Assembly (NCBI RefSeq): GCF_000161835.1
Contig: NZ_GG697169.2
Coordinates: 791,852-855,851, forward strand
DNA from: Thalassobium sp. R2A62
GTDB lineage: Bacteria > Pseudomonadota > Alphaproteobacteria > Rhodobacterales > Rhodobacteraceae
DNA length: 64,000 bases
Direction of reading: 5' to 3'
The notes under the pieces were generated by a model. That model ran no database searches. It had not been told where the DNA came from and saw nothing but the letters and a program-made list of their open reading frames with translations. Below are positions 8,255 through 17,385 of the stretch, piece by piece (the first letter of the stretch is position 1; every line of letters begins with the position of its first letter). Made by a program: the position numbers and the translations under genes.

Positions 8255-9676
8255 TCAAAAACCACGATTTGAGTACGCATCAAGCGCCGCTTTGCGACCG
8301 TCTTCTGCGCTGACGACCGGTGCAGGATAGTCATCGGTCGGCTTGATGGCCCAATGTTCTGGTACCGCATCGAAATATCTCAGAGCATCTGCGTGTGGTT
8401 GGCTGCGGCCTTCTGCGATCCACCGGTCAACATATTCGCGGTTCTTGTCAAATTTGTCCAATTGCGTGACGGGGTTGAAGACACGAAAATATGGCGTCGC
8501 ATCCGGCCCCGAACCAGACGACCATTGCCACCCCATAGCATTGCTGGCGGGGTCCCAATCGACCAAGCAATCCTCGAACCATTTGAGCCCAATTTTCCAA
8601 TGGCACATCAGATGTTTTGTCAGATAACTCGCAACGATCATGCGGCCACGATTGTGCATCGTTCCAGTCACATACATCTCGCGCATGGCTGCATCGACAA
8701 ACCGGATGCCAGTGCGTCCCTGTTTCCACGCAACGGCCTTTGGGTCGGTCTCGTCCGTGTTCCACGCAAAGCCATCCCAGTCGGGCTTCCAATTGTCGGT
8801 GGTGATGTGGGGCGTGTGATGCACGAGGTGATAGGCAAACTCGCGCCAAACCAGCTCTTTTAGAAACACCTCCGCGTCTGCATCTCCGTGGTTCAATGCA
8901 GCCCACCCCGCATGCCAACACGTCAGCGGCGCGATCTCGCCATACGTCAGGTTTTCCGACAGCCGCGATGTACCGTCGACCCGCGGCAAATCGCGGTTGG
9001 TTTGATAATTGCCAACGCGTTCGTTGATAAAGGTCTCAAGCCGCGACAGCGCGGCCTGCTCGCCCACAGTACAAAACGCGGCAAGCACATCGCGGCCACG
9101 CATCATTGCTGCGTCCATCGCCCAATCTGCAAGCGCATCGCTGGCTGGCCACTCTTGCGGTGCTTCCAATCTGTTGGGCGCAGGGGTTGATACGGGCAGA
9201 TCGGTGCCGCGCACCGCCTTCCACATCGGAGTGAACACTTTGTAGAAACCGCCGGTTTTGGTTTCAACAGTCCACGGCTCAAACAACAGATGCCCGGCAA
9301 AGCTCTGGGCGGTGACGCCGTCGTCTTTCAGCGCAGATTTAACAGCGGTATCGCGTTCTTTGCTAAGAGGATCATAGAGGCGCGACCAATAAACGGCACC
9401 TGCCCCTGTCTCTGTGATCACTTTGCGCAAAACGTCCAATGCGCGACCTCGGCGCAAAACCAGCCTAGACCCGGTGCCATGCAAAGACCGATCCAAAGCC
9501 TCGACACTGAAACCGAGACGCATCTTGGGCGCCGCGCCCTGACCTTCGACGACCTCGTCGTGAATGAACAACGGAACAATCGGGCGGCCCGTTGCGACCG
9601 CCGCCGCCAATGCGGGATGATCACCCAATCGCAAATCGCGCCGGAACCACAGGATAATCGGAGAGTTGTCAGTCAT
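8255..9676 (-). CDS. phrB: deoxyribodipyrimidine photolyase (class I cryptochrome/photolyase family)
   Basis: A 473-residue light-driven DNA repair flavoenzyme that splits cyclobutane pyrimidine dimers. The N-terminus has the Rossmann antenna domain (IILWFRRDLRLGDHPAL). The C-terminal FAD domain has the conserved LVWREFAYHL, NRGRMIVASYLTKHL, and WQWSSGSGPDATPYFRVFNP runs. The start overlaps nothing, and its stop is followed by a 146-nt gap before cfa. It is probably cotranscribed with the class V aminotransferase gene 19 nt upstream. Confidence 0.95.
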   Translation of the reverse strand: MTDNSPIILWFRRDLRLGDHPALAAAVATGRPIVPLFIHDEVVEGQGAAPKMRLGFSVEALDRSLHGTGSRLVLRRGRALDVLRKVITETGAGAVYWSRLYDPLSKERDTAVKSALKDDGVTAQSFAGHLLFEPWTVETKTGGFYKVFTPMWKAVRGTDLPVSTPAPNRLEAPQEWPASDALADWAMDAAMMRGRDVLAAFCTVGEQAALSRLETFINERVGNYQTNRDLPRVDGTSRLSENLTYGEIAPLTCWHAGWAALNHGDADAEVFLKELVWREFAYHLVHHTPHITTDNWKPDWDGFAWNTDETDPKAVAWKQGRTGIRFVDAAMREMYVTGTMHNRGRMIVASYLTKHLMCHWKIGLKWFEDCLVDWDPASNAMGWQWSSGSGPDATPYFRVFNPVTQLDKFDKNREYVDRWIAEGRSQPHADALRYFDAVPEHWAIKPTDDYPAPVVSAEDGRKAALDAYSNRGF

Positions 9677-9695
9677 TGTCAGGCCCTAGTCATCA

Positions 9696-10916
9696 CTACA
9701 AGGTTTGATCTAGCGCCTTCATCAACTGTTCAACCTCTGATGGGCTGGTGTAGTGCACAAAACTAAGCCGCAGCACACCTTTGTCAGGATCAATACCCAT
9801 CGCCGAGAGCGGGCGCTGCGCATAAAAGTCGCCACCACCCGCCATCACACCATGCGGTGCCAGCTTGCTTGCTGCTTCTTCGGCATTGCCCGCAAGTTCA
9901 ACCGCGATCGTTGGCGCACGCTTTGATGCATCACGCCCACCGACCAAACGAGCCGAATTCTTGTCGGATAAATAGTCTAGCAGCGGCTGCATGGTTTCGA
10001 TTTCATGCGCGCGCATCAGATCATGGGCGAACCTTGCACCATCTCGCGCACCTGCGGGTCCGCCGTGGTGTTCGGTCAATGCCTCAGCATAATCCGCCAT
10101 ACCTGCACAGGCCGCGACTTGTGCATGATCAGGACCCGCTGGGGTGAACCGTTTGTATAGCATCTCGCTGTTGAAATGGTGCCCTTGGTTCGGCAACAGC
10201 ATCCCAAACGCGCGGCGGATCGCCATGATCCCCTGATGCGGGCCATATGTCTTGTAGGCTGAAAACAGATAAACATCCGGCCCCAACGCGCCAACGTCGG
10301 GAATGCCATGCGGCGCATAGCTGACACCATCTACGCAAACAAAGGCCCCAGTGGAATGACAAACCTCGGTGATTGCCGGAACATCATTGATCTCACCCAC
10401 AACATTCGAGCAGTGGGGAAACACGACCAAACGAACCTTTTCATCCAACAACGCCTCAAGCGCTTCGATCTCTAGGCTGCCCGTTTCCGAGTTCAGCTGC
10501 CATTCACGTACCTCGATGCCTTCTTCCGCCAAACGGCGCCATGGGCCGGAATTGGCTTCGTGATCTTGGTTAGTGACGATGATCGCCTCGCCCTCGCCCA
10601 ACCAGCGGCGCACGGCATTGGCCAGCACATAGGTGTTCTGCGTCGTCGACGGGCCAAACGATACTTCATCAGTCTCGACGCCCATCATCAGGGCCAGCCG
10701 GCGCTGTGCCTCGTCCATCTCCTCGCCGCCCAAGGTCGATGCGGCATACGGCGCATAGGGCTGAACCTTGCGCTGATGATAGAACCGCATCAGGCGGTCA
10801 ATCACAGGCTGACAGGTATAGGACCCGCCTGCGTTTTCGAAAAAGGCTTGGCCCTGCAGCGGTGCCTCGGCAAAGGCGGGAAATTGGTCCCGCACCCAAT
10901 TGAGATCAAGTGTCAT
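9696..10916 (-). CDS. cysteine desulfurase-like class V aminotransferase (VC1184-type family)
   Basis: A 406-residue PLP-dependent fold-type I protein. The PLP lysine is in FSAYKTYGPHQG (about residue 215), the N-terminal FFENAGGSYTCQPVID is the FLDNAGG-type signature, and the aspartate cradle is FVCVDGVSYAPHG. It fits the cysteine-desulfurase-like family named after Vibrio cholerae VC1184, whose substrate is not settled. The ATG at 10916 (MTLDLNWVR) is preferred over an extension at 10955 that would enter the terminator of the upstream gene. Confidence 0.85.
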   Translation of the reverse strand: MTLDLNWVRDQFPAFAEAPLQGQAFFENAGGSYTCQPVIDRLMRFYHQRKVQPYAPYAASTLGGEEMDEAQRRLALMMGVETDEVSFGPSTTQNTYVLANAVRRWLGEGEAIIVTNQDHEANSGPWRRLAEEGIEVREWQLNSETGSLEIEALEALLDEKVRLVVFPHCSNVVGEINDVPAITEVCHSTGAFVCVDGVSYAPHGIPDVGALGPDVYLFSAYKTYGPHQGIMAIRRAFGMLLPNQGHHFNSEMLYKRFTPAGPDHAQVAACAGMADYAEALTEHHGGPAGARDGARFAHDLMRAHEIETMQPLLDYLSDKNSARLVGGRDASKRAPTIAVELAGNAEEAASKLAPHGVMAGGGDFYAQRPLSAMGIDPDKGVLRLSFVHYTSPSEVEQLMKALDQTL

Positions 10917-10931
10917 GACAACACAGTCACG

Positions 10932-10966
10932 AAAAAGGCCCCGATGCGCAAGCACCGGAGCCCTTT
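10932..10966 (-). terminator. rho-independent terminator after the BCCT transporter gene
   Basis: On the minus strand GGGCTCCGGTG and CATCGGGGCC form a GC-rich stem around CTTGCG, followed by TTTTT (10932-10936). It lies between the BCCT transporter stop (10987) and the aminotransferase start (10916). Confidence 0.75.
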
Positions 10967-10986
10967 GTTTTCCGACTAATCAATGA

Positions 10987-12612
10987 TTAGTCTTTTGAGC
11001 GTTTGCTATCGCGCCAAAGTGCCTTGAGCAGCGAAGCACCCATGAGTGCCATCACTGCCGAAAATGGCAGCGCGCCAATGATCATCGCAGTGTTAATCGC
11101 ACCGAGACCACCAGCCAACAACAGACCGCCAATCACCAGCGTGAGGATTGCACCCCAAACGATGATGTGCGCGCGGCCCTTAGGGCTTTCGTCACCAGCA
11201 GCTGCGATTGTGTTGATGATGAGAACAGCGGAGTCTGCCGATGTGACAAGATACGTCAGCAACAGAACCACGATCACACATGACATCAAAGTCGCGAGCG
11301 TTGGCGACAGCATGAAGTTGATCATCGCAAAGAGCTGGCTCGAGAGGCCTGCACCTGTGATCTGATCACCTGCACCACCGTTCAACGTCAGGTCAATCGC
11401 TGTGCCGCCTGCAAAGGCGAACCAAACGAAACACATGATCGAAGGTACAATCATCGCACCCAGAACGTATTCGCGGATCGTGCGACCCTTGGAGATACGT
11501 GCAAGGAACAAACCAACAAATGGTGCAAAAGCAATCCACCATGCCCAGTAGAAGATGGTCCAACCACCCTGCCAACCGGCAAGCTGTGTGGCCACGCTGT
11601 CTTCAAGGCCGTCACCTTTGTAAACGCTTAGAGCCATGCTTGGCAGTGCGACTACGTAGTCCCAGATACCGAGGAACAGCGACTGAAGCGCGAACATTGT
11701 CGAACCAAAGATCAACAGGAATGCGAGGATGAAGAACGACAGGCCCATGTTGATGTTGGAAAGCCATTTGATGCCTTTGCCAACGCCAGACAGAGCCGAC
11801 AATGTCGACAAGATCATCACGATAACAAGACACAGGATCATTGCGCCAGCAGTAGGCGATCCCTCAGCGTTCATGATCCACTCCATCCCAGTGATGTTGT
11901 AGAGACCAGCCGCAAATTGCGAAACACCGTAGCCCAGTGTCACAGAGATGCCGAGGATGGTCGCGATGACCGATACGATGTCGATGATGTGACCCAAAGG
12001 ACCTTCTAGCGAACGGCCCAGAAGCGGTGTCAGACCCGAACGGATCGTCAGCGGCAAACCACGGCTGTAGCTAAAGAACGCAAGCGCAAGACCTACAATC
12101 GCATAACAACCCCAAGCGGAGAAGCCCCAGTGCAGGAACGACCACTTCATCGCGGCGCGTACGTTGTTTGCGCTTGATGCTGTTGTCTCGCCCGTGATCA
12201 CGTCAGGGTTGGTGCCAAAGTGGAAAATCGGCTCGCCTGTTGCGTAGGTCAACATGCCGATGCCGATACCGGCACCAAACATCATCGAGAACCAAGAGAA
12301 GCTTGAGAACTCTGGCTTGCTGTCTACCCCACCCAGACGAATTTTACCTGTAGAAGGCAGGATCGCGAGTACGAGACAGACGATGATGTAGAATGCCATC
12401 ACGTACATGTACCAAGAACCGGTGTTGGCATCGATCGAGCCTCGCACCGAATTCAGAGCATTACCTGCTGCATCTGGAAAGGCGATCGCCCATAAGATCA
12501 GCGCGCCGATCAACAGCTTTGAGCCGATTGCGACAAATTTGGAAAATCCCTCGTAAAAACCGCTATTCGCGGTTGGGATATCGAGATCGGTAATTGGTGG
12601 CTTCATCGCCAT
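10987..12612 (-). CDS. BCCT-family betaine/DMSP-type transporter
   Basis: A 541-residue sodium- or proton-coupled secondary transporter with about 12 membrane helices for quaternary ammonium or sulfonium osmolytes. The family signature is clear in FYWAWWIAFAPFVGLFLAR followed by ISKGRTIREYVLG. AAGGGG lies 6 nt before the ATG. It lies 180 nt downstream of acuI, on the same strand but behind its own upstream terminator, so it is probably a separate unit. The dmdA-acuI neighbourhood makes DMSP or a related betaine the likely substrate (inference). Confidence 0.92.
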   Translation of the reverse strand: MAMKPPITDLDIPTANSGFYEGFSKFVAIGSKLLIGALILWAIAFPDAAGNALNSVRGSIDANTGSWYMYVMAFYIIVCLVLAILPSTGKIRLGGVDSKPEFSSFSWFSMMFGAGIGIGMLTYATGEPIFHFGTNPDVITGETTASSANNVRAAMKWSFLHWGFSAWGCYAIVGLALAFFSYSRGLPLTIRSGLTPLLGRSLEGPLGHIIDIVSVIATILGISVTLGYGVSQFAAGLYNITGMEWIMNAEGSPTAGAMILCLVIVMILSTLSALSGVGKGIKWLSNINMGLSFFILAFLLIFGSTMFALQSLFLGIWDYVVALPSMALSVYKGDGLEDSVATQLAGWQGGWTIFYWAWWIAFAPFVGLFLARISKGRTIREYVLGAMIVPSIMCFVWFAFAGGTAIDLTLNGGAGDQITGAGLSSQLFAMINFMLSPTLATLMSCVIVVLLLTYLVTSADSAVLIINTIAAAGDESPKGRAHIIVWGAILTLVIGGLLLAGGLGAINTAMIIGALPFSAVMALMGASLLKALWRDSKRSKD

Positions 12613-12735
12613 AGTTGTCCCCTTATTTAGCTAATTGCTCCCCAATCCTAAGCCGGGGAATCTTTCTCACAAAGAATTTATCGCATGTTTTACTGACAAA
12701 ATGCCCAATTTTCGGGCGAATTGTAAACGAAACAC

Positions 12736-12770
12736 AAAAATGCGCCGCAAGATGTATCCGCGGCGCATTT
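12736..12770 (-). terminator. rho-independent terminator after acuI
   Basis: Perfect arms ATGCGCCGC (12740-12748) and GCGGCGCAT (12760-12768), extended by A-T pairs, with an 11-nt loop. Minus-strand reading ends in TTTTTG. It follows the acuI stop at 12793 and closes the DUF2182-DUF1326-dmdA-acuI run. Confidence 0.85.
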
Positions 12771-12792
12771 CAACAGTACAAAATGTAGTTTT

Positions 12793-13776
12793 CTAGGCGT
12801 TCACATCGACAACGACTCGGCCCTTAACCTGACCTTTGAGGATGTCTCGGCCAAGCTGCGGCAGATCGCTCAACGTTGCTGGCTGCACCATCGCATCAAG
12901 CTTGTCCATTGGCAGGTCTTTGGCGATGCGCTGCCATGCGCGCACACGGTTGTCGTAGGGCTGCATAACACTGTCGATTCCCAACAGGTTTACGCCGCGC
13001 AGCAGGAACGGAATGACTGTCGCTGGCAGACCCGCGCCGCCCGCTAGACCAACAGCAGACACGCTTGCGCCATACTGCATCTGACCCAGAACACGCGCCA
13101 ACATATCGCCGCCAACCGCATCGACACAGCCCCCCCAAGCTTCGGCTTCGAGGGGGCGTTTTGTCGTCTCGTTGATCTCTTCACGGGCAACAATCTGTGT
13201 TGCGCCCAGCGATGTCAGGTACTCTGCCGTCTCAGGACGACCGGTAACCGCAGCCACCTGATGTCCCAGATTGGCAAGGATCGCAGTCGCGACGGAACCA
13301 ACCCCACCTGCCGCGCCAGTGACCAAAACAGGACCGTCTTTGATCCCGAGATCTTCGAGCGCCATGACAGCCAACATTGCCGTGAAACCAGCTGTGCCAA
13401 CAGCCATCGCTTGACGTGCGTCCAGACCGTCAGGCAGCGGCACCAACCAGTCGGCTTTGACACGTGCTTTTTGTGCATAGCCGCCCCAATAGGCCTCGCC
13501 CACCCGCCAGCCTGTCAGTACAACCTTGTCGCCCGCTTTATAGCGAGGATCGTCTGATGCCTCGACGGTTCCGGCAAAGTCGATACCCGGCACGTGCGGG
13601 TAGTTCCGAACCAAACCGCCACCTGGGCCGATGCACAGACCGTCTTTGTAGTTCACTGTCGAATACTCGACCGCAACGGTCACATCACCATCTGGCAAAT
13701 CATCCAATCCGATTTCTTGCACCGCAGCCGAGGTTTTACCCTCGTCGTTCTTGTTCACGACCAAAGCATTAAACAT
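12793..13776 (-). CDS. acuI: acryloyl-CoA reductase AcuI (YhdH-type MDR oxidoreductase)
   Basis: A 327-residue zinc-independent medium-chain reductase of the YhdH/AcuI group, which reduces toxic acryloyl-CoA to propionyl-CoA with NADPH during DMSP breakdown. The nucleotide-binding loop is VTGAAGGVGSVA (near 155), and the N-terminus reads VEYSTVNYKDGLCIG, a group hallmark. AGGAGATGGACG precedes the ATG at 13776; an in-frame extension to 13824 lacks this and is not needed. It lies 87 nt downstream of dmdA, the arrangement known from many roseobacters. Confidence 0.94.
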   Translation of the reverse strand: MFNALVVNKNDEGKTSAAVQEIGLDDLPDGDVTVAVEYSTVNYKDGLCIGPGGGLVRNYPHVPGIDFAGTVEASDDPRYKAGDKVVLTGWRVGEAYWGGYAQKARVKADWLVPLPDGLDARQAMAVGTAGFTAMLAVMALEDLGIKDGPVLVTGAAGGVGSVATAILANLGHQVAAVTGRPETAEYLTSLGATQIVAREEINETTKRPLEAEAWGGCVDAVGGDMLARVLGQMQYGASVSAVGLAGGAGLPATVIPFLLRGVNLLGIDSVMQPYDNRVRAWQRIAKDLPMDKLDAMVQPATLSDLPQLGRDILKGQVKGRVVVDVNA

Positions 13777-13863
13777 CGTCCATCTCCTTTTTTGGGGGCA
13801 TGTGGCCCCACAATCTTTGCTCAAGAAACCAATTGCCGGTTTGCCCGACAGTCGGTCCGAGCG

Positions 13864-14967
13864 TTACAACCAAAAGCTCTCGCATACTGTGACATCGCGC
13901 GCGCCATCAGGTGTGAGCACAGACAAAACTGTGTCCGCGTCCCAGTGGGTCATCTTGACCATGCCAATCGCAACGTTTGTGTTGAAATCAGGCGACCACG
14001 CAGCTGACGTGACTTGGCCGACCTTTTTCGAGCCAGCCATTAAAGGCCAAACACGGTCACACCCCGGCACTTTGTCGCCCGCGATATCAAGGGCCCGCAC
14101 CTGTTGGATTGGTCCTTCTTTTGCGACACGCAACAGAGCATCACGCCCCACACAACCGATTGCAGTTTGCGTATCGCAAAACTTACCCAGCCCACATTCG
14201 TGGGGTGTGTTGTCGTCGGTCATGTCATTGCCATACGACAGCAAGCCACCCTCGATCCGTTCGATCCCGTTAGGGCACCCTGCCCGCACATTCAGGTCTG
14301 CACCCGCTTCGAACAACGCATTCCACAGTGGCATACCAATGTCAGACCCTTCGACATAGATTTCGAAACCGCCCTGCTTTGAGTACCCAGAACGAGCAAC
14401 GACCATATCGCGACCTTGAAAATCGAAGTGACCAAAGCGAAAGAATTTGATCTTGCGCACGTCATCACCAAAGACCCGCGCCATCAAGTCGTCAGCTTTG
14501 GGGCCCTGGACGGCAAGCGGTGACACGTCAGGTTCATCAACCAACACATCCAAGCGGTAGCCCTGTGCGATACCTTTGACCCAAAACAGCAGGTCGCTGT
14601 CTGCGATCGAAATCCACCAGCGATCATCGGCGATTTTCACCGCAACAGGATCATTCAACATGCCGCCCGTTTCATCAACGATAGGCACATAATAACACTG
14701 GCCGGGTAACATCCCGCGCAGATCACGCGGCGTCAGCATTTGCATCAAGCGGCCCGCATCTGGACCGCGCAGTTCGACCTGACGCTCGACCGAGACGTCC
14801 CAGACCTGAACGTGGTCCTTGAGGTGTCGATAATCTTCCTCGACGCTTTCAAACACCGTGGGCAGCAACATGCGGTTGTAGACCGTGTAGGCAGAGACAC
14901 CTGCGGCCTCGACCCCTTCAGAAAAGGGTGTGCGGCGCAAGCGACGAGAGGGCGAAATGAGTGCCAT
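13864..14967 (-). CDS. dmdA: dimethylsulfoniopropionate demethylase
   Basis: A 367-residue GcvT-fold enzyme that transfers a methyl group from DMSP to tetrahydrofolate, giving methylmercaptopropionate. The N-terminus (SPSRRLRRTPFSEGVEAAGV) and the run VWDVSVERQVELRGPDAGRL match DmdA rather than generic glycine-cleavage T proteins, and length is the usual 364-369. TGAGG lies 6 nt before the ATG. It is cotranscribed with DUF1326 upstream (32-nt gap) and followed by acuI. Confidence 0.93.
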   Translation of the reverse strand: MALISPSRRLRRTPFSEGVEAAGVSAYTVYNRMLLPTVFESVEEDYRHLKDHVQVWDVSVERQVELRGPDAGRLMQMLTPRDLRGMLPGQCYYVPIVDETGGMLNDPVAVKIADDRWWISIADSDLLFWVKGIAQGYRLDVLVDEPDVSPLAVQGPKADDLMARVFGDDVRKIKFFRFGHFDFQGRDMVVARSGYSKQGGFEIYVEGSDIGMPLWNALFEAGADLNVRAGCPNGIERIEGGLLSYGNDMTDDNTPHECGLGKFCDTQTAIGCVGRDALLRVAKEGPIQQVRALDIAGDKVPGCDRVWPLMAGSKKVGQVTSAAWSPDFNTNVAIGMVKMTHWDADTVLSVLTPDGARDVTVCESFWL

Positions 14968-14999
14968 CTTAGACCTCAGATATTAAGTTGTTTGAGACG

Positions 15000-15710
15000 T
15001 TAGGGCTTTGGGCCCTTCCAATCGATTGCGCAGACTTCAGCGGATTTGCCACCGAAATCCCAGACACGGCCGTAGTCACGCACCTTGGACTTCAGACCGC
15101 GGGCCGCCACGATGTCGGGACCCATCCAATATTTGGAATTCGAAATCACAACCGGATGATCCTTGGACTTGCCCTCGATCATTTCGATCTCACCAGCAAT
15201 TTTGCGCCCGATATACAGACCGCGCTTGTTGCCTTCGCGTGTGATCTCGACCTTTTCGCGCTCGGCACCGATGATTTCGGACACGAGGAACGTGAATAGG
15301 CCCGTGGTGCCGCCAGCAGCACCGCTAAAGATTTTCAAGATGCCGTTGTACGCCTTTTGCGTCGCACGCTCGTCAACATAGGCACCTACGCGCCAGTTGC
15401 CCTCGCCCATACGACCCGGAATATCGACCAGCAGACCAACGTTCAGTCCGGATAGGTCTTCGCCTTCGAAATGGCCTTCGTCGATCGCAATCGCCATCCA
15501 AGCGTGGCAGTGACCCTCTGTGGGGGGATGCGCACCCAACGAAATGACGCACGGACAGAACATTTCGCAAGAGCAGTTCAGGAACAGCTCGCCCTTGATG
15601 GCCCATTCTGTTGGGTCCATTTTGCGGCGCAATGGATGACTTTCTATGCGTTGGTCAATGCGTTGCGAAATCGGCAACTTGTCACTGGGTTGTCTTTCTC
15701 TGTCAGCCAT
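15000..15710 (-). CDS. DUF1326 protein with CxCxxxxCxC cluster
   Basis: A 236-residue soluble protein of unknown activity. The DUF1326 hallmark is FLNCSCEMFCPCVISLG near residue 45, a cysteine cluster suggestive of metal binding. A charged N-terminal stretch of about 30 residues precedes it. AAGGG lies 7 nt before the ATG at 15710, supporting the long start. It follows the DUF2182 stop by 13 nt and precedes dmdA by 32 nt, so the three are probably one transcript. DUF1326 and DUF2182 often occur together; their joint role is not established. Confidence 0.85.
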   Translation of the reverse strand: MADRERQPSDKLPISQRIDQRIESHPLRRKMDPTEWAIKGELFLNCSCEMFCPCVISLGAHPPTEGHCHAWMAIAIDEGHFEGEDLSGLNVGLLVDIPGRMGEGNWRVGAYVDERATQKAYNGILKIFSGAAGGTTGLFTFLVSEIIGAEREKVEITREGNKRGLYIGRKIAGEIEMIEGKSKDHPVVISNSKYWMGPDIVAARGLKSKVRDYGRVWDFGGKSAEVCAIDWKGPKP

Positions 15711-15723
15711 TTTTAGACCCTTT

Positions 15724-16512
15724 CTAAACCAGCGACCACAGGGGCAATAGAACCCCAGCCGCGATCAACAGACCACCCATCGGGCGTGTCACATAATGCC
15801 CAATACTGGGCAATTTCTCTAAAACCATAAACAGTGTGGCGAGACCCATCCAAGCAAGGCTCATCACGCCGCCTACAAACCCCAGAGCCATAAAGCCCCA
15901 GCAGCAGCCTACACAAAACACGCCTAGACCCAGCCCCATGCGAAGCCCGCCAGAAAACCCTGTCTTCCAGTGACCAACAAAATACATCATTGGGCTGTGG
16001 CATACGCCATGGCAGACCTCTTTGATGCGCGTGAACTGAAAGGCACCGACAACAATCAACAATGCAGCGGACAGCCAAATCGACGTCGCAATCCCGAGCA
16101 TATCGATGATGCCTGCAAACAAGAGCGTAATTTGAACGGCGGCGATCAAGGCGGCAAAGCCGACCCAGGCAATCGAATATCCTAGGATCACACCAATCCA
16201 GCCAGCACGGCTGCCATTGGCGTTATTGATCAGGTCTTCGTAGCTTCGCAGCGTTGGCACCATTGTTGGCAACATCATTGCCGCCATCATGATGGCCCAC
16301 ATTGCAAATACAGGACCGAAACGTGCCATTGGCATATCCATCGGCATCCGCGGATCCATCGCGCGCATCGCCTGCCCCATCGCACCGGGACGGCCAAGGA
16401 TATCGAGATCCATTGACATGCTCATCATGAACATCATCCACCACGAACCCAAAATGGCCGCGAAAAACGCGAGCCATAGGATCGAACGGATTGGCATATT
16501 CAAACTGTGCAC
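15724..16512 (-). CDS. DUF2182 methionine-rich integral membrane protein
   Basis: A membrane protein of about 262 residues (COG5486-like, described as putative metal-binding) with about six helices. An unusual methionine-rich stretch follows the first helix (WWMMFMMSMSMDLD, then MDPRMPMDMPMARF), with histidine/cysteine pairs at VCHGVCHSPMM. Start choice: the frame is open from a TTG at 16542, but GGGAGG sits 8 nt before a GTG at 16512, so GTG is preferred. Upstream lie two operator-like palindromes shared with the divergent GntR gene. Confidence 0.8.
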   Translation of the reverse strand: MHSLNMPIRSILWLAFFAAILGSWWMMFMMSMSMDLDILGRPGAMGQAMRAMDPRMPMDMPMARFGPVFAMWAIMMAAMMLPTMVPTLRSYEDLINNANGSRAGWIGVILGYSIAWVGFAALIAAVQITLLFAGIIDMLGIATSIWLSAALLIVVGAFQFTRIKEVCHGVCHSPMMYFVGHWKTGFSGGLRMGLGLGVFCVGCCWGFMALGFVGGVMSLAWMGLATLFMVLEKLPSIGHYVTRPMGGLLIAAGVLLPLWSLV

Positions 16513-16548
16513 CAGATAATCCTCCCGACTCAGGTGTTGCAAATCAAA

Positions 16549-16591
16549 TGTCAGACTTTTAGATTTGTGGCAAATGATTAAATGTCTGACA
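16549..16591. promoter_or_regulatory. twin FadR/GntR-type operator palindromes
   Basis: TGTCAGACT (16549-16557) and the perfect palindrome TGTCTGACA (16583-16591) match the FadR-subfamily operator pattern (GTnnnAC core). Together they also form a larger inverted repeat (ATGTCAGAC and GTCTGACAT, 27-nt spacer). The second site abuts the start codon of the GntR gene, and both lie between the divergent DUF2182-dmdA run and the regulator. Confidence 0.65.
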
Positions 16592-16592
16592 T

Positions 16593-17321
16593 ATGAAAAT
16601 TGATCCTGATTGCTCCGCCGACCTCTCGGTCCAAATCGCCAGCGCCATCCGTGACGCGATCATTTCGGGCGATCTGCCTGTGGACGAACGCCTGCCCTCC
16701 GAGGCCGAACTGTGTGATCAGTTCGACGTGTCCCGCTCGACAGTTCGAGAGGCACTGAAACGGTTGGGCGCACAAAGCCTGATCCGCACGCAACGTGGTG
16801 CAACAGGCGGTGCCTTTGTCAATCGATTGAAGTTCGAAGACGCCTATACCCAACAGATCACAACCTCGACGCTGTTGTTGTCGATGAACGAAGTCAGCTT
16901 TGCCACAGCTTGCGAGGCACGCTATGCGCTGGAACGGGCCTGTGCGTCTCTTTCGGCTGAACGCCGGACGCCTGATCATCTGGCAACGATGCGCGCCGAA
17001 ACGTTTCGTCAGGCCCAACCAGGCCTCACAGACGAGGCGTTTTGCGCATCAGATGTCGCGTTCCACCGTGCGTTGGTAGACGGTGCTGCGAACCCCGTGT
17101 TGTCCTATCAACTCGCCGGTGCCGTTGAGGCGATGCAGCCTTTGATGAACATGATCACCTTTTCTGCCCGGTCTCGTGAAACCATTGTTTCGCTTCACAG
17201 CCAAATTGCCGATGCGATCGAAGCACAGGATGCATCGCGGGCTGATGAATTGCTGTGCGACTTGTCCGAATACACACTCGCACTTGCACAATCGGTGTTC
17301 GAGGCCCGCTCCAAAGGTTAA
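16593..17321 (+). CDS. FadR-subfamily GntR transcriptional regulator (candidate regulator of the DMSP run)
   Basis: 242 residues. The N-terminal winged helix (residues ~10-75) contains LPSEAELCDQFDVSRSTVRE and RTQRGATGGAFV; the C-terminal all-helical FCD domain holds likely metal/ligand histidines (VAFHRALVDGAANPV and LHSQIADAI). It is divergent from the DUF2182-DUF1326-dmdA-acuI run with only ~80 bp between starts. No Shine-Dalgarno is visible before the ATG, which is abutted by an operator palindrome, so autorepression is likely. GntR-type regulators adjoin dmdA in other roseobacters; acting as such here is inference. Confidence 0.85.
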   Translation: MKIDPDCSADLSVQIASAIRDAIISGDLPVDERLPSEAELCDQFDVSRSTVREALKRLGAQSLIRTQRGATGGAFVNRLKFEDAYTQQITTSTLLLSMNEVSFATACEARYALERACASLSAERRTPDHLATMRAETFRQAQPGLTDEAFCASDVAFHRALVDGAANPVLSYQLAGAVEAMQPLMNMITFSARSRETIVSLHSQIADAIEAQDASRADELLCDLSEYTLALAQSVFEARSKG

Positions 17322-17385
17322 ATCCCGCTTGCGAGATAGCCCGACCGCGCTTAGCGTAACGGCATCAAGCATAGGGAGAACTGCT

